In this document: piece by piece, positions 38,301 to 48,521 of the stretch | Layout: each line of letters opens with the position of its first letter | Numbering within the stretch: the stretch's first letter is position 1 | Assembly (NCBI GenBank): GCA_013396995.1 | Contig: VWZP01006004.1 | Coordinates: 62,001 to 126,000 of the forward strand | Reading direction: 5' to 3' | DNA: 64,000 bases | DNA from: Dicaeum eximium | Lineage: Eukaryota; Chordata; Aves; Passeriformes; Dicaeidae | Notes under the pieces: generated by a model | Databases searched by the model: none | Told to the model about the DNA's origin: nothing | Seen by the model: the letters and a program-made list of their open reading frames with translations, nothing else | Translations under genes and position numbers: made by a program

Positions 38301-39038
38301 CATTAACCTAATTCTGCTGAAATATCAAAAGTCATATGGATTATATTGCCACCTCAACTGTATTACCAACCATCTTAAAACAGATACATGTTATTCTGAA
38401 AAATATTTAAAACATCTTTCACATGAATGAGTCAGTGCAGACCATCATAACATCTGGAAGACACAGAAAACAACATGAACCTGTGTTACCCTGACTAAGC
38501 ATCATAAAATAGATCTGTGATATGGACAAAACAGTCCATTTCATGGCAGTCTCTAACACGTACTTCCTAGATTTTTCCCATGCCAGCCCACTTCCAGTCA
38601 AGCACTTCAACAATTGTTTCCCCTAATTTTAAGGCAAATTGTTGCATAAAGGCAGAATTTGTACTTCTTAAACACACCTAACACTTTACTTTTAAGTTTA
38701 TTATTTTCTTCACACCAGCACTACTTGAACTCAGATAATAAGGAGACAAGTGAACTACTATCCAGTAACTTACAGACATGCTAACTTTATTATTTAATAA
38801 ATTTTAAATAAACATAATAGAGCAGGATTCTTTGATATATAATTAAAGGAACTATTCTGTAAGTTTGTGATGATTTTTTAAAATCAGTATTGGTAAAAAA
38901 ATTATCAGGTGATGCATTTTTTGTACAGAGAACGCTTCTGGTCAGCTAAGCAATTTTAAGTTAAAAAAAATCCCAAAACAACTGAATATATTACTTACCT
39001 GTTGGGGTAATATAAATGTGTTCCTTTTCTATTTCCAT
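26241..39038 (-). CDS. PDCD4: Programmed cell death 4 (PDCD4), complete coding region, 11 coding exons
   Basis: PDCD4 blocks translation initiation by binding the helicase eIF4A and displacing it from eIF4G and RNA. The eleven exons listed below join in phase to 1,401 nt, 466 aa (human 469). From the N-terminus: a basic RNA-binding stretch KAKRRLRK (57-64) with the S6K site Ser67; the beta-TrCP degron DSGRGDS (69-75); a Gly/Lys/Arg-rich linker; MA3 domain 1 (about 150-280) from exons starting ENCVYET and EMLKNLN; MA3 domain 2 (about 315-445) with EYLLSGD and HFHHELVYE; and a C-terminal RKRFVSEGD, the Akt site (Ser454 here). All introns obey GT/AG. The start ATG at 39,036-39,038 opens the second exon of the gene; exon 1 is non-coding near the 41.4 kb CpG island. 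It converges with BBIP1 and runs the same way as RBM20. Confidence 0.98.
27496..27635 (-). CDS. PDCD4: PDCD4 coding exon 10: end of MA3 domain 2
   Basis: It encodes GYERVYCEIPDINLDVPHSY, SVLERFVEECFQAG, IISKPLRDLCPS and two bases of an Arg codon. The acceptor is ACACTGCAG and the donor GTACTT. Confidence 0.97.
28382..28492 (-). CDS. PDCD4: PDCD4 coding exon 9: MA3 domain 2
   Basis: Thirty-seven codons: AIVLVLESTGEKTFKMIL, DLLKTLWKSSVITVDQMKR. The acceptor is TTTTAG and the donor GTAAGT. Confidence 0.97.
28825..28867. repeat. Small tandem duplication in a PDCD4 intron
   Basis: AATTTTGTATCCATG occurs at 28,825-28,839 and again at 28,847-28,861, a 22-bp period with nearly identical flanks. This is a short local duplication in the intron upstream of the coding exon at 28,382-28,492 (transcript sense). 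Confidence 0.85.
29557..29664 (-). CDS. PDCD4: PDCD4 coding exon 8: start of MA3 domain 2
   Basis: Thirty-six codons: IDMLLKEYLLSGDVLEAE, RCLQELEVPHFHHELVYE. The acceptor is TTTAATAG and the donor GTAAGG. Confidence 0.97.
30317..30352. repeat. Three 12-bp tandem units in a PDCD4 intron
   Basis: CAACTAAATTAT, CTACTAAATTAT, CAACTAAATTAT in direct succession: a minisatellite seed with one altered unit. Confidence 0.9.
30523..30637 (-). CDS. PDCD4: PDCD4 coding exon 7: inter-MA3 linker
   Basis: It encodes AALDRATVLLSMSKGGKR, then the Gly-rich VWGAGGGQQSV linker and KHLVKE. It is noticeably more GC-rich than the neighbouring exons. The acceptor is TTGCCTCTAG and the donor GTAAGG. Confidence 0.97.
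32130..32227 (-). CDS. PDCD4: PDCD4 coding exon 6: end of MA3 domain 1
   Basis: It encodes LVGQFIARAVGDGILSST, YIDGYKGTVDCVQA and two bases of the next Arg codon. The acceptor is TTTTGTTGCAG and the donor GTAATT. Confidence 0.97.
32490..32711 (-). CDS. PDCD4: PDCD4 coding exon 5: core of MA3 domain 1
   Basis: Seventy-four codons from EMLKNLNLGEM to DSPRAPQ, including VPVLAVSLALEGKASHRE, which is nearly invariant in vertebrates. The acceptor is TTATCTAG and the donor GTATAT. Confidence 0.98.
32975..33088 (-). CDS. PDCD4: PDCD4 coding exon 4: start of MA3 domain 1
   Basis: Thirty-eight codons from ENCVYETVVLPLDE to HGDTNEVS, the first helices of MA3 domain 1 that contact eIF4A. The acceptor is TTTTAAAACAG and the donor GTATGT. 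Confidence 0.97.
33589..33613. repeat. Perfect 11-bp-arm hairpin in a PDCD4 intron
   Basis: TTGCTCACAGA and its exact complement TCTGTGAGCAA are separated by the three bases ATA. It is compact and stable as DNA cruciform or RNA hairpin. No function is known to me. Confidence 0.85.
34757..34851 (-). CDS. PDCD4: PDCD4 coding exon 3
   Basis: It encodes the Gly-rich GGAGGKGVWGTPGQ linker and VYDVEEVDIKDPNYDDDQ, both hallmarks of the family. The acceptor is TTTTGCCAG and the donor GTATGC. Confidence 0.97.
35400..35696 (-). CDS. PDCD4: PDCD4 coding exon 2: basic region, S6K site and degron
   Basis: This 297-bp exon encodes an acidic stretch (SGDEENGESEE), then INGNWIP, the basic RRLRK segment, the Ser67 context and DSGRGDS degron, PTSPKGKLLDRRSRSGKGRG and LPKK. 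The acceptor is TTTTTAAG and the donor GTTGGT. Confidence 0.97.
38999..39038 (-). CDS. PDCD4: PDCD4 first coding exon
   Basis: It encodes MEIEKEHIYITPT plus one base and the donor is GTAAGT. A probable acceptor (CACTGTCAG) lies 15 bases before the ATG, so the exon starts near 39,053. The N-terminus has diverged from mammals but keeps the acidic, short form and the exon length. Confidence 0.93.
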
Positions 39039-39053
39039 AGCTGCTTAACAGAG

Positions 39054-41344
39054 CTGACAGTGAAATGTAAAGTCTTAATGCTTTCCCTCCAAGGCCTAAA
39101 CAGAAACAGAAAAGCTTAAAGAAGAAAAAACACTAGACCAAAGTAAAATGCAAAGGCTTCACTCACAAATTATAGAAATGGGAGTGCTTCAGCTATAATT
39201 ATCTATTAGTAACAGTTGAAAAGTTCCTGGGAAGGTAAATGGTGTAGCAAGAGAGAAGCACCACCCTCCAACACGTCTAAGGCCGGATGCCTTAGCAGCT
39301 GTCAGTTCTGTTGCCTATAAATGGGACAAAAGCCGTTATTTTAAGGCTAAAAGCCCCATGTACACAGCTTTTTTTAGCTGATAAAAGGCACCTCTATCAA
39401 CCTACACTGTCCTGTTGTGCCAAATGGTTATCTGTATGAGTGTACAATATCAATGTTATAATTGCATCCACAAGAGAAACGTTCTTCATGTGAATGATGC
39501 CGATAAAATGGTACCAATTTATCGAGCTCAGCCCAGCCCCTACAAAACAAGCTAATTTTTGATCCTGCCCTCAAGGACATAGTCTTCTTTTTTCTGGATG
39601 TGTACATATAGCTATCAGGCTTTCACATCTGTGCTTCTGCACCCTTCAAACACTCCTTGCAACCACCATTCAATCTGCAAGGGATAAAGTTCTTGTTTAA
39701 ACACTTCCCTTTTTCTGCTCCTCTTTCTCCCCTTTCCTAGTAGCTGCTATTCTCCAGACCACCCCAAGTGTCACTGTGATCAGGATGCATTCACCCATCC
39801 TTTATGGACACAAAAAATGTACCTGTCTCAGAATTCCCTCACACACTTTTCCACCTGCAAGATTTTCATAAATCCCTTCATAGGCCTGGGAATGTTACTG
39901 GTATTTGTGTCTGCCCCATAAGAATTCAGTAGCCCTTTTTTTCCTATCTCATCCTTTGCTGCCCTGAAAACTGTTCACCGTTGAGTGGCAAGATTGTGAC
40001 ACCAAACAACTGCATTCCCTTCCCCTTTTCTCTTCCCTGGTTTTCCCCTTTCACGCTGGCTTGCCTGCCACAGACCCATTAATGGCAAATGATTCATCAC
40101 AGACCGTTGGCAATAAAGAAACTCTGGTTTGGGGCACAGCATTCAGCTGTCAGGGTCTTGTATTTCCTAATGCCAAACCAAACAGTTCCCAGCCTTGTGC
40201 AATAAGAGTCTTCCCTGCCCCACACATTTTTTTAAATAAACATTTTTTGTGAGTTACCTCAAGCAGTCATTCAGGAGTTCTCAAGTATTCCCAGTCACTG
40301 TTGGTTGAGATATTTTTCTGTGTAGGTCTCAGTCTAATCTGCACAAACTACCTTGAAAGAACAGTTTTATCCTTCCTAGTGGAATGTTCCATCAGTTGTC
40401 GACCTCTTGGGAAAAGACAAAAAAGGACAAAACCTGTGTTAAATAACAATCACAGCTTTCCTCATGTGTAACCAAGTTCTAAATTTCAAGTGGAGAAATG
40501 TTCTTTCAGTACAGGACCCTAGCTGAAATCCTCCACCTGTGGCAACTAATAAAAACCAACCCAACTTCCACGTAACATCACTCTGAGATTCAGCACCCTA
40601 CTTTGTTTATAACAAGGATGAAGGACTACCCAAGCCTTACAAGTCCTGCTGTCATACTGATCAGAAGATATACTCTCAGGTTAGCAATGCACCTAACCAA
40701 ACCAGAGCCACTAACTCAAACCAGAAGATTCTAGACCTTCAGGATGCTGGCATCTACCACTGTATCCAAACCCCATCATCTTCTGATTTGCAGACTAACA
40801 TCACACAGCACTACCGATAAAACCATGGAACACAATTCACAAAACTGCCTTAAAAACATCTGAATCCATGTTGGAAGAGATAATACAGGAATAACATGGA
40901 CAGAAGCCACTTTAGGCAGAACATAAACGCAATAGAAATTTTTAAGATGAATCAGAAATATGAATAGTACTTTTAAAGTATTATTCATAAGACAAGGGTA
41001 TTTTTCTAAGTCACTGAAATCCACCAATGAAACATGCTCGCTGCTCTGCACCCACTACCATTTCCTGCACTTCATCTAAACAGGCATTTCTACCTCAGCA
41101 GGCACATTAACCTTTAGAAAGAAACAACACACTCAGCAGGACAAAGCTTCCAAAAGTTACCAAGACCTCCCGAGGTGCAAAGCATCCCTGAGTAACTTCC
41201 ACATAGCACACACTTTTTTTTCCCTTCTCCCTAACTTTAGGCAAACATTCCCCATCACCGAAGCTTTGGAGATCTGCCAGCACCAGCTGCAGTTCTGCAG
41301 CCACACACACACACAAAAGCCACGGGAAGATTCTGTACTCCTAC
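39054..41344 (-). other. PDCD4: PDCD4 first intron (inferred)
   Basis: About 2.3 kb lie between the coding start exon and the CpG island, AT-rich with no recognisable coding exon. The exact exon 1 donor is uncertain; GTAGGA on the minus strand near 41,344 is one candidate. Confidence 0.7.
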
Positions 41345-41760
41345 CAAACCCGTGCCGCCGGCCGGGACCAACGGCGGCGCAGCGCCGGCGCTGAGGACGG
41401 GCGGGACGGACGGCTCAGGCCGCCGGACCGAGGGCTGCAGGCCGCTGGGAGCGGGGCCGAGGGCTCAGGCCGCCGGGGCCGGGCTGGCGCACAGGCACGG
41501 GCCTGGCAGTGGCTGCCGCGGCCCGGGAGCGCCCGCAGCTCCCGGGATGCGCCCGCAGCTCCGNNNNNNNNNNNNGAGCCATTGGTGCGGGGAGGGGAGC
41601 AGGGGCTGAGGCGCACCTGACCGGGCCCTCCATTTCCCTGTGCGACACAGCCCGGAGCGCCCACACCGGGATAGCACCGCCTGAGCCCCTCCGTGGAGAG
41701 AGGCAGGTGTGAAGCGGCAGCCCCCGGGATGTGGGAGAAGGGCTCTGCACATCCCGCCTG
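41345..41760 (-). promoter_or_regulatory. PDCD4: PDCD4 CpG-island promoter and non-coding exon 1
   Basis: Abrupt rise in GC and CpG content at the expected position upstream of PDCD4. It contains an assembly gap of 12 N (41,564-41,575) directly after two copies of a 20-bp GC-rich unit starting at 41,529 and 41,549. Proteins predicted across it contain gap residues and are artefacts. The transcription start cannot be placed. Confidence 0.82.
41529..41575. repeat. 20-bp GC-rich tandem unit running into an assembly gap
   Basis: GCGCCCGCAGCTCC recurs with a 20-bp period (41,529 and 41,549) and the sequence is then unresolved. The gap probably hides more copies, so its nominal length of 12 should not be trusted. 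Confidence 0.8.
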
Positions 41761-43689
41761 GGGATGCTGGGTGTTAGCACCGGGGCAGCCGCGTGAACGA
41801 GGCAGCAGTGCCTGGTTGCTCCTCCACGTGCTGTCCTACTTCTTTAATTAAAAGTCTATTTTTTTTCCTTTTCCGAAGCAAAGCCATCAGAAAAAATAAT
41901 CTGTTACCTCTTATCTGCGTGTGTCTCCCTCTGCTAACAAGGGGAGTTCAGGCCTTTGGCCGCCGCCCCACACAGGCCCTTCCCTCAGCACGGGGACATG
42001 TCCCCTCAGCATGGGACAGGTTTGGGGCAGGGCAGCTGCCCCAGGGCTAGCACACGGAATTCCTGCTGCTCAGCCCATCCACGGCGAGAGGTGCTGCAGA
42101 CACCTTCTCCCCCCCTGAAATGCTTTACACACCGCGGGTTTGGGATGCACAGCCAAACCGTGCATGTCCGTCCGCAGCCCTCCAAAGTTTCCACCTTGTT
42201 TTCGTTTACATTCACCCTGTTTATTCTATGCGAACTGCCTGAGGGCACACACCTAATGAGAGATGACAGTCTCTTCTCATTGTCATGTGCTTTGCCTCCA
42301 TTCAGGTCTCTCCTCAAAACTCAGCTCTCCCTTTGTTTTCTCTCCCTACTTTGTCACTCTAGAGAGCCCAAGCAATGAGGGAAGCAAATACAGATCCCTT
42401 CTGCTTTGGTACTTTTGCATTGCAGGATTTTCCAGCTACCAGCAAGAGAAACTCCCTCAGTTAACCAGATTATGACTTGACTTTTGTAGTATTATTACAT
42501 ATTTTTCCCGTATAATTCTACTCCAGATTGGTACACTTCTGACTGAAATAAGAGCCAAAGTTCCCTTGTTTAAGAGCCTCTGAATTAATTTACTGGCCTA
42601 GCTCTGCATGAATCATCCTAAATAAGTTTAAGACTTAAAACAACAAGTATCTGTTAAAAGAATGTGCAGCATGATTGCCATGTTTTCATGATACTTTCCC
42701 CATCAGCTAAATGACAGAAAGAAAACCTTTCTTGCTCATGAAGACACTAAACTGCAGACTTTTTCAAGTCAGAACAGCCCAACGTGCTCACACAAGACTT
42801 TTTTCACACGCAACCTAGAGGCAGCTTTAAAAGATGTTTCCCCATCAATCAGAAAATAGTTCCTAGTTTGCTCTCTGCACCTCTGCTGACTCGTGCGTAC
42901 CAACCAAACCACCACAGTGTCATCACCAAGATGTGGAAAATAAATTCTACCTATTAACATTGATCATGGAATTCAGCTTCCCCTGCAAGGCAGAATGGGG
43001 CTTTGAAGAGATTTTTCAGTAAAGAAGAAGGAGGTGACAGAGAGACTGAAACAGTAACCAGAACCTGCACAAGAGAAGATGGCACAAAATACCACATCTT
43101 GCCAATTACACCTTTTAAAGCACCACGGAAAATTGCTGGAGGATTTTCTGTTAAAGTTTAGGACTGGATCACTTCCAAGAGGCCTAAAAGCTGGGTCAGT
43201 AGTCAAAATAAGATGAAAACCCCCAAACCACCCAGCACACCTCCAGACAAGAAAATTGTGTGTTTTTTCATTCTTGTGCTCAACGTCTCTATTAGCAGCT
43301 GGGTTATCAATCACTGAAAATCTCATCTGCACATATTTTCTGATTCCTAAAGCACTGTGACTTGAAAAAGAGCTGATGTGCATGAAAGATAATTTGTATT
43401 TTTCCATTGTATCAACCAGCCTACTAAAAGACATCACCTTTTTCCCTTTCTAACCTCAAAGCTGCCTGCAATAACTAGAAAACAGCTGATCACATGCTAA
43501 CCTCTGAGCTGCAGAGACCTGCTCGCTCCCTCCTGCCCTCCCTCCCCCAGACATATTAATAGCAAACATACCACCAAAATCCCCATAAAAACAAAACAGC
43601 AAAATTCCTCCTCCCAGAGGGGGAAAAAAGGAAAAACCAACAAAAAACAAACCCAAACAAACTCTTTGGACCATTTCTGGTGGATTTGC

Positions 43690-43835
43690 AGCTCGGGGCA
43701 GGCAGTGAGGGGTGTTCAGCCGGACTCCGCTGCCCGACACCCGCATCCCGGGTTACCTGTGCCGCGCCTCGGCCGCCCGGCCCCTCCTGCGCTCCCGCCC
43801 CTGCAGCCGCCGATCACCTGCAGCAAAATGCTTGC
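43690..43835 (-). promoter_or_regulatory. Small GC-rich patch with two minus-strand splice donors
   Basis: About 145 bp of CpG-rich DNA stand alone 2 kb upstream of the PDCD4 island. Read on the minus strand it contains GCTGCAG then GTGATC (about 43,819) and GGCACAG then GTAACC (about 43,757), both credible donors. It may be an alternative PDCD4 first exon or the start of a separate non-coding RNA. Confidence 0.4.
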
Positions 43836-45750
43836 ACGGAGGCGAGCAGGTCACTTTCTAGCAGTCTTCCTTCCTTAGAGCCTGCTGGGTTGTTTTCAAA
43901 CTCTCCCCTCCCTTTCTCACATGCAGGCCAAGCCCTCCCGTAACACCCAGGGGAGGAATCCATTGGCTGGAGTTCCCCAAAACGCGTGGAGCAGCCCTTC
44001 CCCCGTGCCATGCCTGGTGCACAATAGACACCGCGTGTCTCCCTCCGCTGCTGCCGGCCTTTGCTTCTCACCGAGCTCCGCCTGAGCTGAGCTGTCGCTG
44101 GGCTGGCTCACGCAGGGCTTCCGACCTCCCGCACCAGAGAGCAGTGAAAAGCAGAGAGAAGTTGCCTTGGGTTAGAAACACCACCGAGCATTTTCCTTGC
44201 GCTCCCCACTGCGGATTTTTCAAAGTTTTACTTTCTGTTTTAAATATTTTCGATAGGCAGCATCTGTGCTCCTGACACCTCGGCGGTGCTGTTTGATTAC
44301 AGTCGAGTCTGTTACTGTGTCACTTGGAATAAGAATTTCCACACATAATGCAGACAGCAAAAATGTATCATATCTGTTAAATCAATCTGCTCTGTTCAGT
44401 TGCCTGTCTCTCGGCCTTCTGCTTTCTTTCCCTTCAGACTACTTTTATTTTTGCATCTTCGGCTAAGGTGCCTTCATGAAATTAACTGCAAACACAGCAA
44501 ACCCATTCTTCTTCATCAGGCAGGCGTCAGCTCCAGGTTGAAAGGGTACTGGAACACGCCTTCACTTTTTTTTTTTTTTTNAGTAATTAGAGCTAGCTGC
44601 TTTTGAACATCTTCGTGCTCTCCATCCGAGAGCTGGGAACGGGGCTGTGCTGCAGACCTGGGTGCGCAGCGCTGCCGGGGCTGTGCGCCCTTGCGAGGTG
44701 GAGGGGATCGCGTTGCGTTTGCCTGAGCACGGAGACTGAAGAGGCACCCACTGCCATGGCTTTGCATTAACATTTTCCCGAACCACTGACTGTGTCTCTC
44801 GCGGCTTCCCAGGAATTGCCCCTCGCATTGCACAGAAAGCCTCCCCTGTTCAGGGTTCTGAGTGCACCCTCCTGGCCCCGGCAGCGCCGGGTTTGCTCTG
44901 TTAGACTGTTCCAGGCATATCTCCTCCGTGCTGCCGTTGTCATCTGTTCATTCTTGCCTTAACAAAGGGCAATCACGCGTCTGAAAAGACGCTTTACTGG
45001 AAAGGGCTGAACTTGTGAAATGTGCAGAAAAATGGGGAGTACTTGATTTAAGAGTTCCAGACAGTGAGTTCATTGAAAAGCTAACAACCAGAAACACAAA
45101 ATGCCACCTCTACCTCAGAATAATTGTCCCTTTTTACTGGTTTACTGTGGGAGAAAATCTCTAAGGAGCCATTTATTAAAACAAGGTGTGTTATTGCCTT
45201 GTAATTATTATTTGACAAGCTGAGGTCCTGTGATTAATAAATCATGTGCCTGCTTTTTGTGTGTATATAATCACATGCCCTATATTTATATGGACAGAGG
45301 GTTACAGAACATTTACCTTTGTGCTTAGGACTGGCAGGAACTTCTGTGCTATCAGGTCTCCTATCAAAGGCACCATGTGACATAATCCTTATCGTGACCT
45401 TGCCAAGTTCCATCCTCAAAGCAATTCAATATTTTGCATGCACGATTGCAGTGGGGAGGCCATTCCAGAACCACATTGTCAAATGGTTGGTAACAATCTT
45501 CTAATCAAAATGTCTGTTACCTCCTTTTGATCATTCATTCTGTACCAGCACTGGCCCTTAGCACCACCAGCTCTTCTCTCTTCCCTTCCTGGGAGTATTT
45601 ATGCAGAGAAAGCCTCATGCTCTCAATATTTGCTTTGCAAAATGAAGTGAGATAGCCTCTCCTCAAGCTCACCCCAGCCTTCAGTGCAGCCTGGGCTGCA
45701 CCTCTCCTGCTGCCTTCCAGGACTGCATTTCTCACTTCCTATTTCCACTG

Positions 45751-45793
45751 TTGACAAGTCAAACAGTTGACAAGTTGACAGTGTTGACAAGTC
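45751..45793. repeat. TTGACAAG short repeat cluster
   Basis: TTGACAAG occurs at 45,751, 45,767 and 45,784 with a degenerate TTGACAG at 45,775: a decayed tandem array with a period of about 16-17 bp. Confidence 0.85.
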
Positions 45794-48337
45794 ACAAACT
45801 TTGGTGATCAAAGTGTGAGCTGCCAGGGAGCTTGTAGGAAAGGCTTTGGTCATTTGTGCCTACAACCACCACTTTCTGCTATCTACCTTTCTCTGTGTAA
45901 TTTTTCAAGACTCCTTTCTCCTGAGGTTGCTTCATATTTTCTGTCATCAGCAAATTCACCAGTTCTCCAGTAACATTAGTTCTAAGCTCATTTACAAAAG
46001 CACTTGGCCAGATCTGCAGAATGATGCTTAACACTCCCCTGGTAACTGCCCTCCAGCCTGGCAGCCCTGCTGCTCTTACACCAGGTCTTTGAGGGGTTTA
46101 TACCTTGTGCAAAATCACCTCTCCCTTTCCTTAAGAACTTCCCACATGGCACTGTATGAAACATGCAGTCTAAGTCCAGAGAGGTGAGATTCACCCCATT
46201 TCCTTCACTAAGTAAATGGCTTGCAGCTTGCCTTACCCAAGAAAGATAATTGGGTTTGATAAATCCATTTCATCTCATGCCATTTACCTCCCTCTCTTTT
46301 GCTAGCCTTTCCTTTACCATTTTTTTCTGAATCTGTCCTTATGCTATTAAGTTGAAACCTTCATGCCTCTTCTTGCCCAAATCAGTTCACTTCTGTACAG
46401 GTTTGCTGTGCTCCTGTCCCTGACTGGGGGACCTGTTAAAGACATAGGGCCAGTTCTTCCAGAGCTCTGGCATGTGGATTAGCCCGTTCCTCTGCCTGCA
46501 GCACAGGAAGCAGCCCTGAGATTTGCTTCTATCCTGGCCACAAACATTTCCATATCCCTGTCTTATTATCCCTCACATCTGCAGCCACATGATTAACATC
46601 CTCAGCAAAAGTTAAAACAAAGTATGGGTTCAGGTTTTGCACATACCCAATGCATATTAACCTCTATCCCTTATAATTTCTTCTTCCTCCTGTTTTCTTC
46701 AGCCATATGCAACAAGGAGAAACTTTTCCCTATTTTTTATTACTGTCCTTTAAAAGAAAAAACTGTGACCCCCTTTTAAGACATAGATTTTATACCAAAT
46801 TAATTATTTTGCTTTTTTAAATGATTCCTTGTAACGACTGTTCATTCTAAGTAGCATTTCTGAGGTATAAATTCACTCACTGCAGCATCTCTTTTCAAGC
46901 TTTTCTCCTTACCTGAGGAAGGGGATGTAAGGATTTATGAATGGCTGCAAAGTTCAAAGGCATCTCCAGTTCAAATTTATCTCCAGTGAAGTTTAACAGA
47001 ATTTTATCCCCTGTCCTGGAGTCTCATCGCAGTGAAATTTAGACATGTAAATCCCAAAGCTCCTAAGGAAAGCTGACTATATGGATTAGTTCCTGTTACT
47101 TATTTAAATATGTCCCTTGGAACTCTGAAGCTGTATCAGTCACGCCTGCCTTCATAAATGGGATATAATATTTTGAACTGGGTACTGTTTATGACTAAAA
47201 ACCCTTCAGCATCTCAAGTCTCCAAGAAAAAATGTGACCAAAGTGGATTTTTATTATAGTTCTAGGGTAAAAATAAGTAGTTCAGTGGTGGGACAGAAGT
47301 AGTTGGTCTTTTTAATTTTTTTTTTTTTTAATCATATAAATATAACTGTGCCAGTCACCTTTTGTGGTAAACACTAACAAGGTGTTTTACCTCACTGGGG
47401 CCAAGAGACTCAGCCAAGATGTTTTCCTGACCATTGAGGTCTAAATGTCTGCATGCTTTTCTTCACCCCATTTCACATCTGCTTTTTTCTCCACCTCTGC
47501 TCTCCCTCCTTCTGACTTTCCTCACAGAAAACAGGACACTGTCCCTAAGTCCTACCACTGGACTGAAGCCAGGGAACTGTCAGCATACAAGGACTTGACA
47601 TTTTCAGCTCTGTTGCTGCAAGGCACAAAGGTTTGGCACCCAGTGCCTCCCACAGCCCAGCCTGCTGAGCTGACCAAAGAGCGTAGCACCTCCTGATCTC
47701 CTGGCAGGTGTCTGAACACATGTGCAGGCTCCTGGGCAGGCTGGGCCGCCTGGTCTGGAGGGAGCCAGTGCTGCTGCACCTCCACTGTAGCCAGGGCTAG
47801 TGGGAGAACAGCAGCTTGGCTGCAGTGCTGATACAGGGAAAACCACCTCTGGTCCTCAGTAGTGTCCCCCAGGGTGTCGAGGTTGAATTGTTGCCTGTTG
47901 AGGAAGGTCCTTGTGGCCCTCCCATGTGCGTATGGCCAGTGGGCTGGAGGGATGGAGCTGGAGATGGGGCTGCAGTGGCCGTGCTCGGCCCAGGGGCATC
48001 ACACCATCACACCTTGCCCTGCAGGCCTTGCAGGTTGCTGGCTGCATCACCCACCCCACACCATGCCAAGGCAAGCTGGACTGCAGCCTCAGGCACATGA
48101 GTTCCCAGGACAGCCCCTCAGCCGTGTGCACAGGGCTCCTGGGGAATGGAGCAGAGCTTGGGAACGGTGGGTGCTACTCCCAGCCTGGTGTCTCCAGGGC
48201 ACTGCGCAGGCAGTGCTGATGCTCCAGGTGGGCTGAGTGCTTCCCCCATCTCTGCCCATCCCCAAGGGCTGGCCTGGCACTCTCTCTGCAGGAGAAGGTG
48301 AGGTGTGTCTTCTCACAGGGGCATGAGCCACACAGTC

Positions 48338-48521
48338 AGCACTTCAGGGCTGGGTTCCCACCTCTGACGCCGACTTACTGCATGACCTAAGGCAAGTCAC
48401 TGAGCTGCTTTCCTGCGTTTCCTGACTCTGCTAAACGCCAGGGATAATAAGTAACTTTGTGTGAGTGCTACAAAGCTTTGAAATCTTTAGATGAAAAGGT
48501 GCTGCATAATTGCAAAGCATT
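48338..48521 (+). mobile_element. Ancient MIR/CORE-SINE-like relic
   Basis: The order of blocks resembles a MIR-type SINE: CTTACTGCATGACCTAAGGC-like (consensus: ACTTACTAGCTGTGTGACCTTGGGC), then CAAGTCACT, a pyrimidine-rich TTTCCTG segment, GGGATAATAA, and a tail CTTTGAAATCTTTAGATGAA followed by a GGTGCTGCATAA-like end typical of old SINE/L2 3' ends. Such elements were active in early amniotes and are rare but present in birds. Strongly diverged. Confidence 0.7.

Noticed and set aside
41341..41780. Frames across the PDCD4 promoter island
   Set aside because: They contain unresolved residues from the 12-base gap and are GC-driven. The region is promoter/non-coding exon.
47445..48331. Cluster of overlapping frames on both strands
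   Set aside because: GC-moderate unique sequence with frames of similar length in several frames, no recognisable protein family, and a SINE relic next to it.
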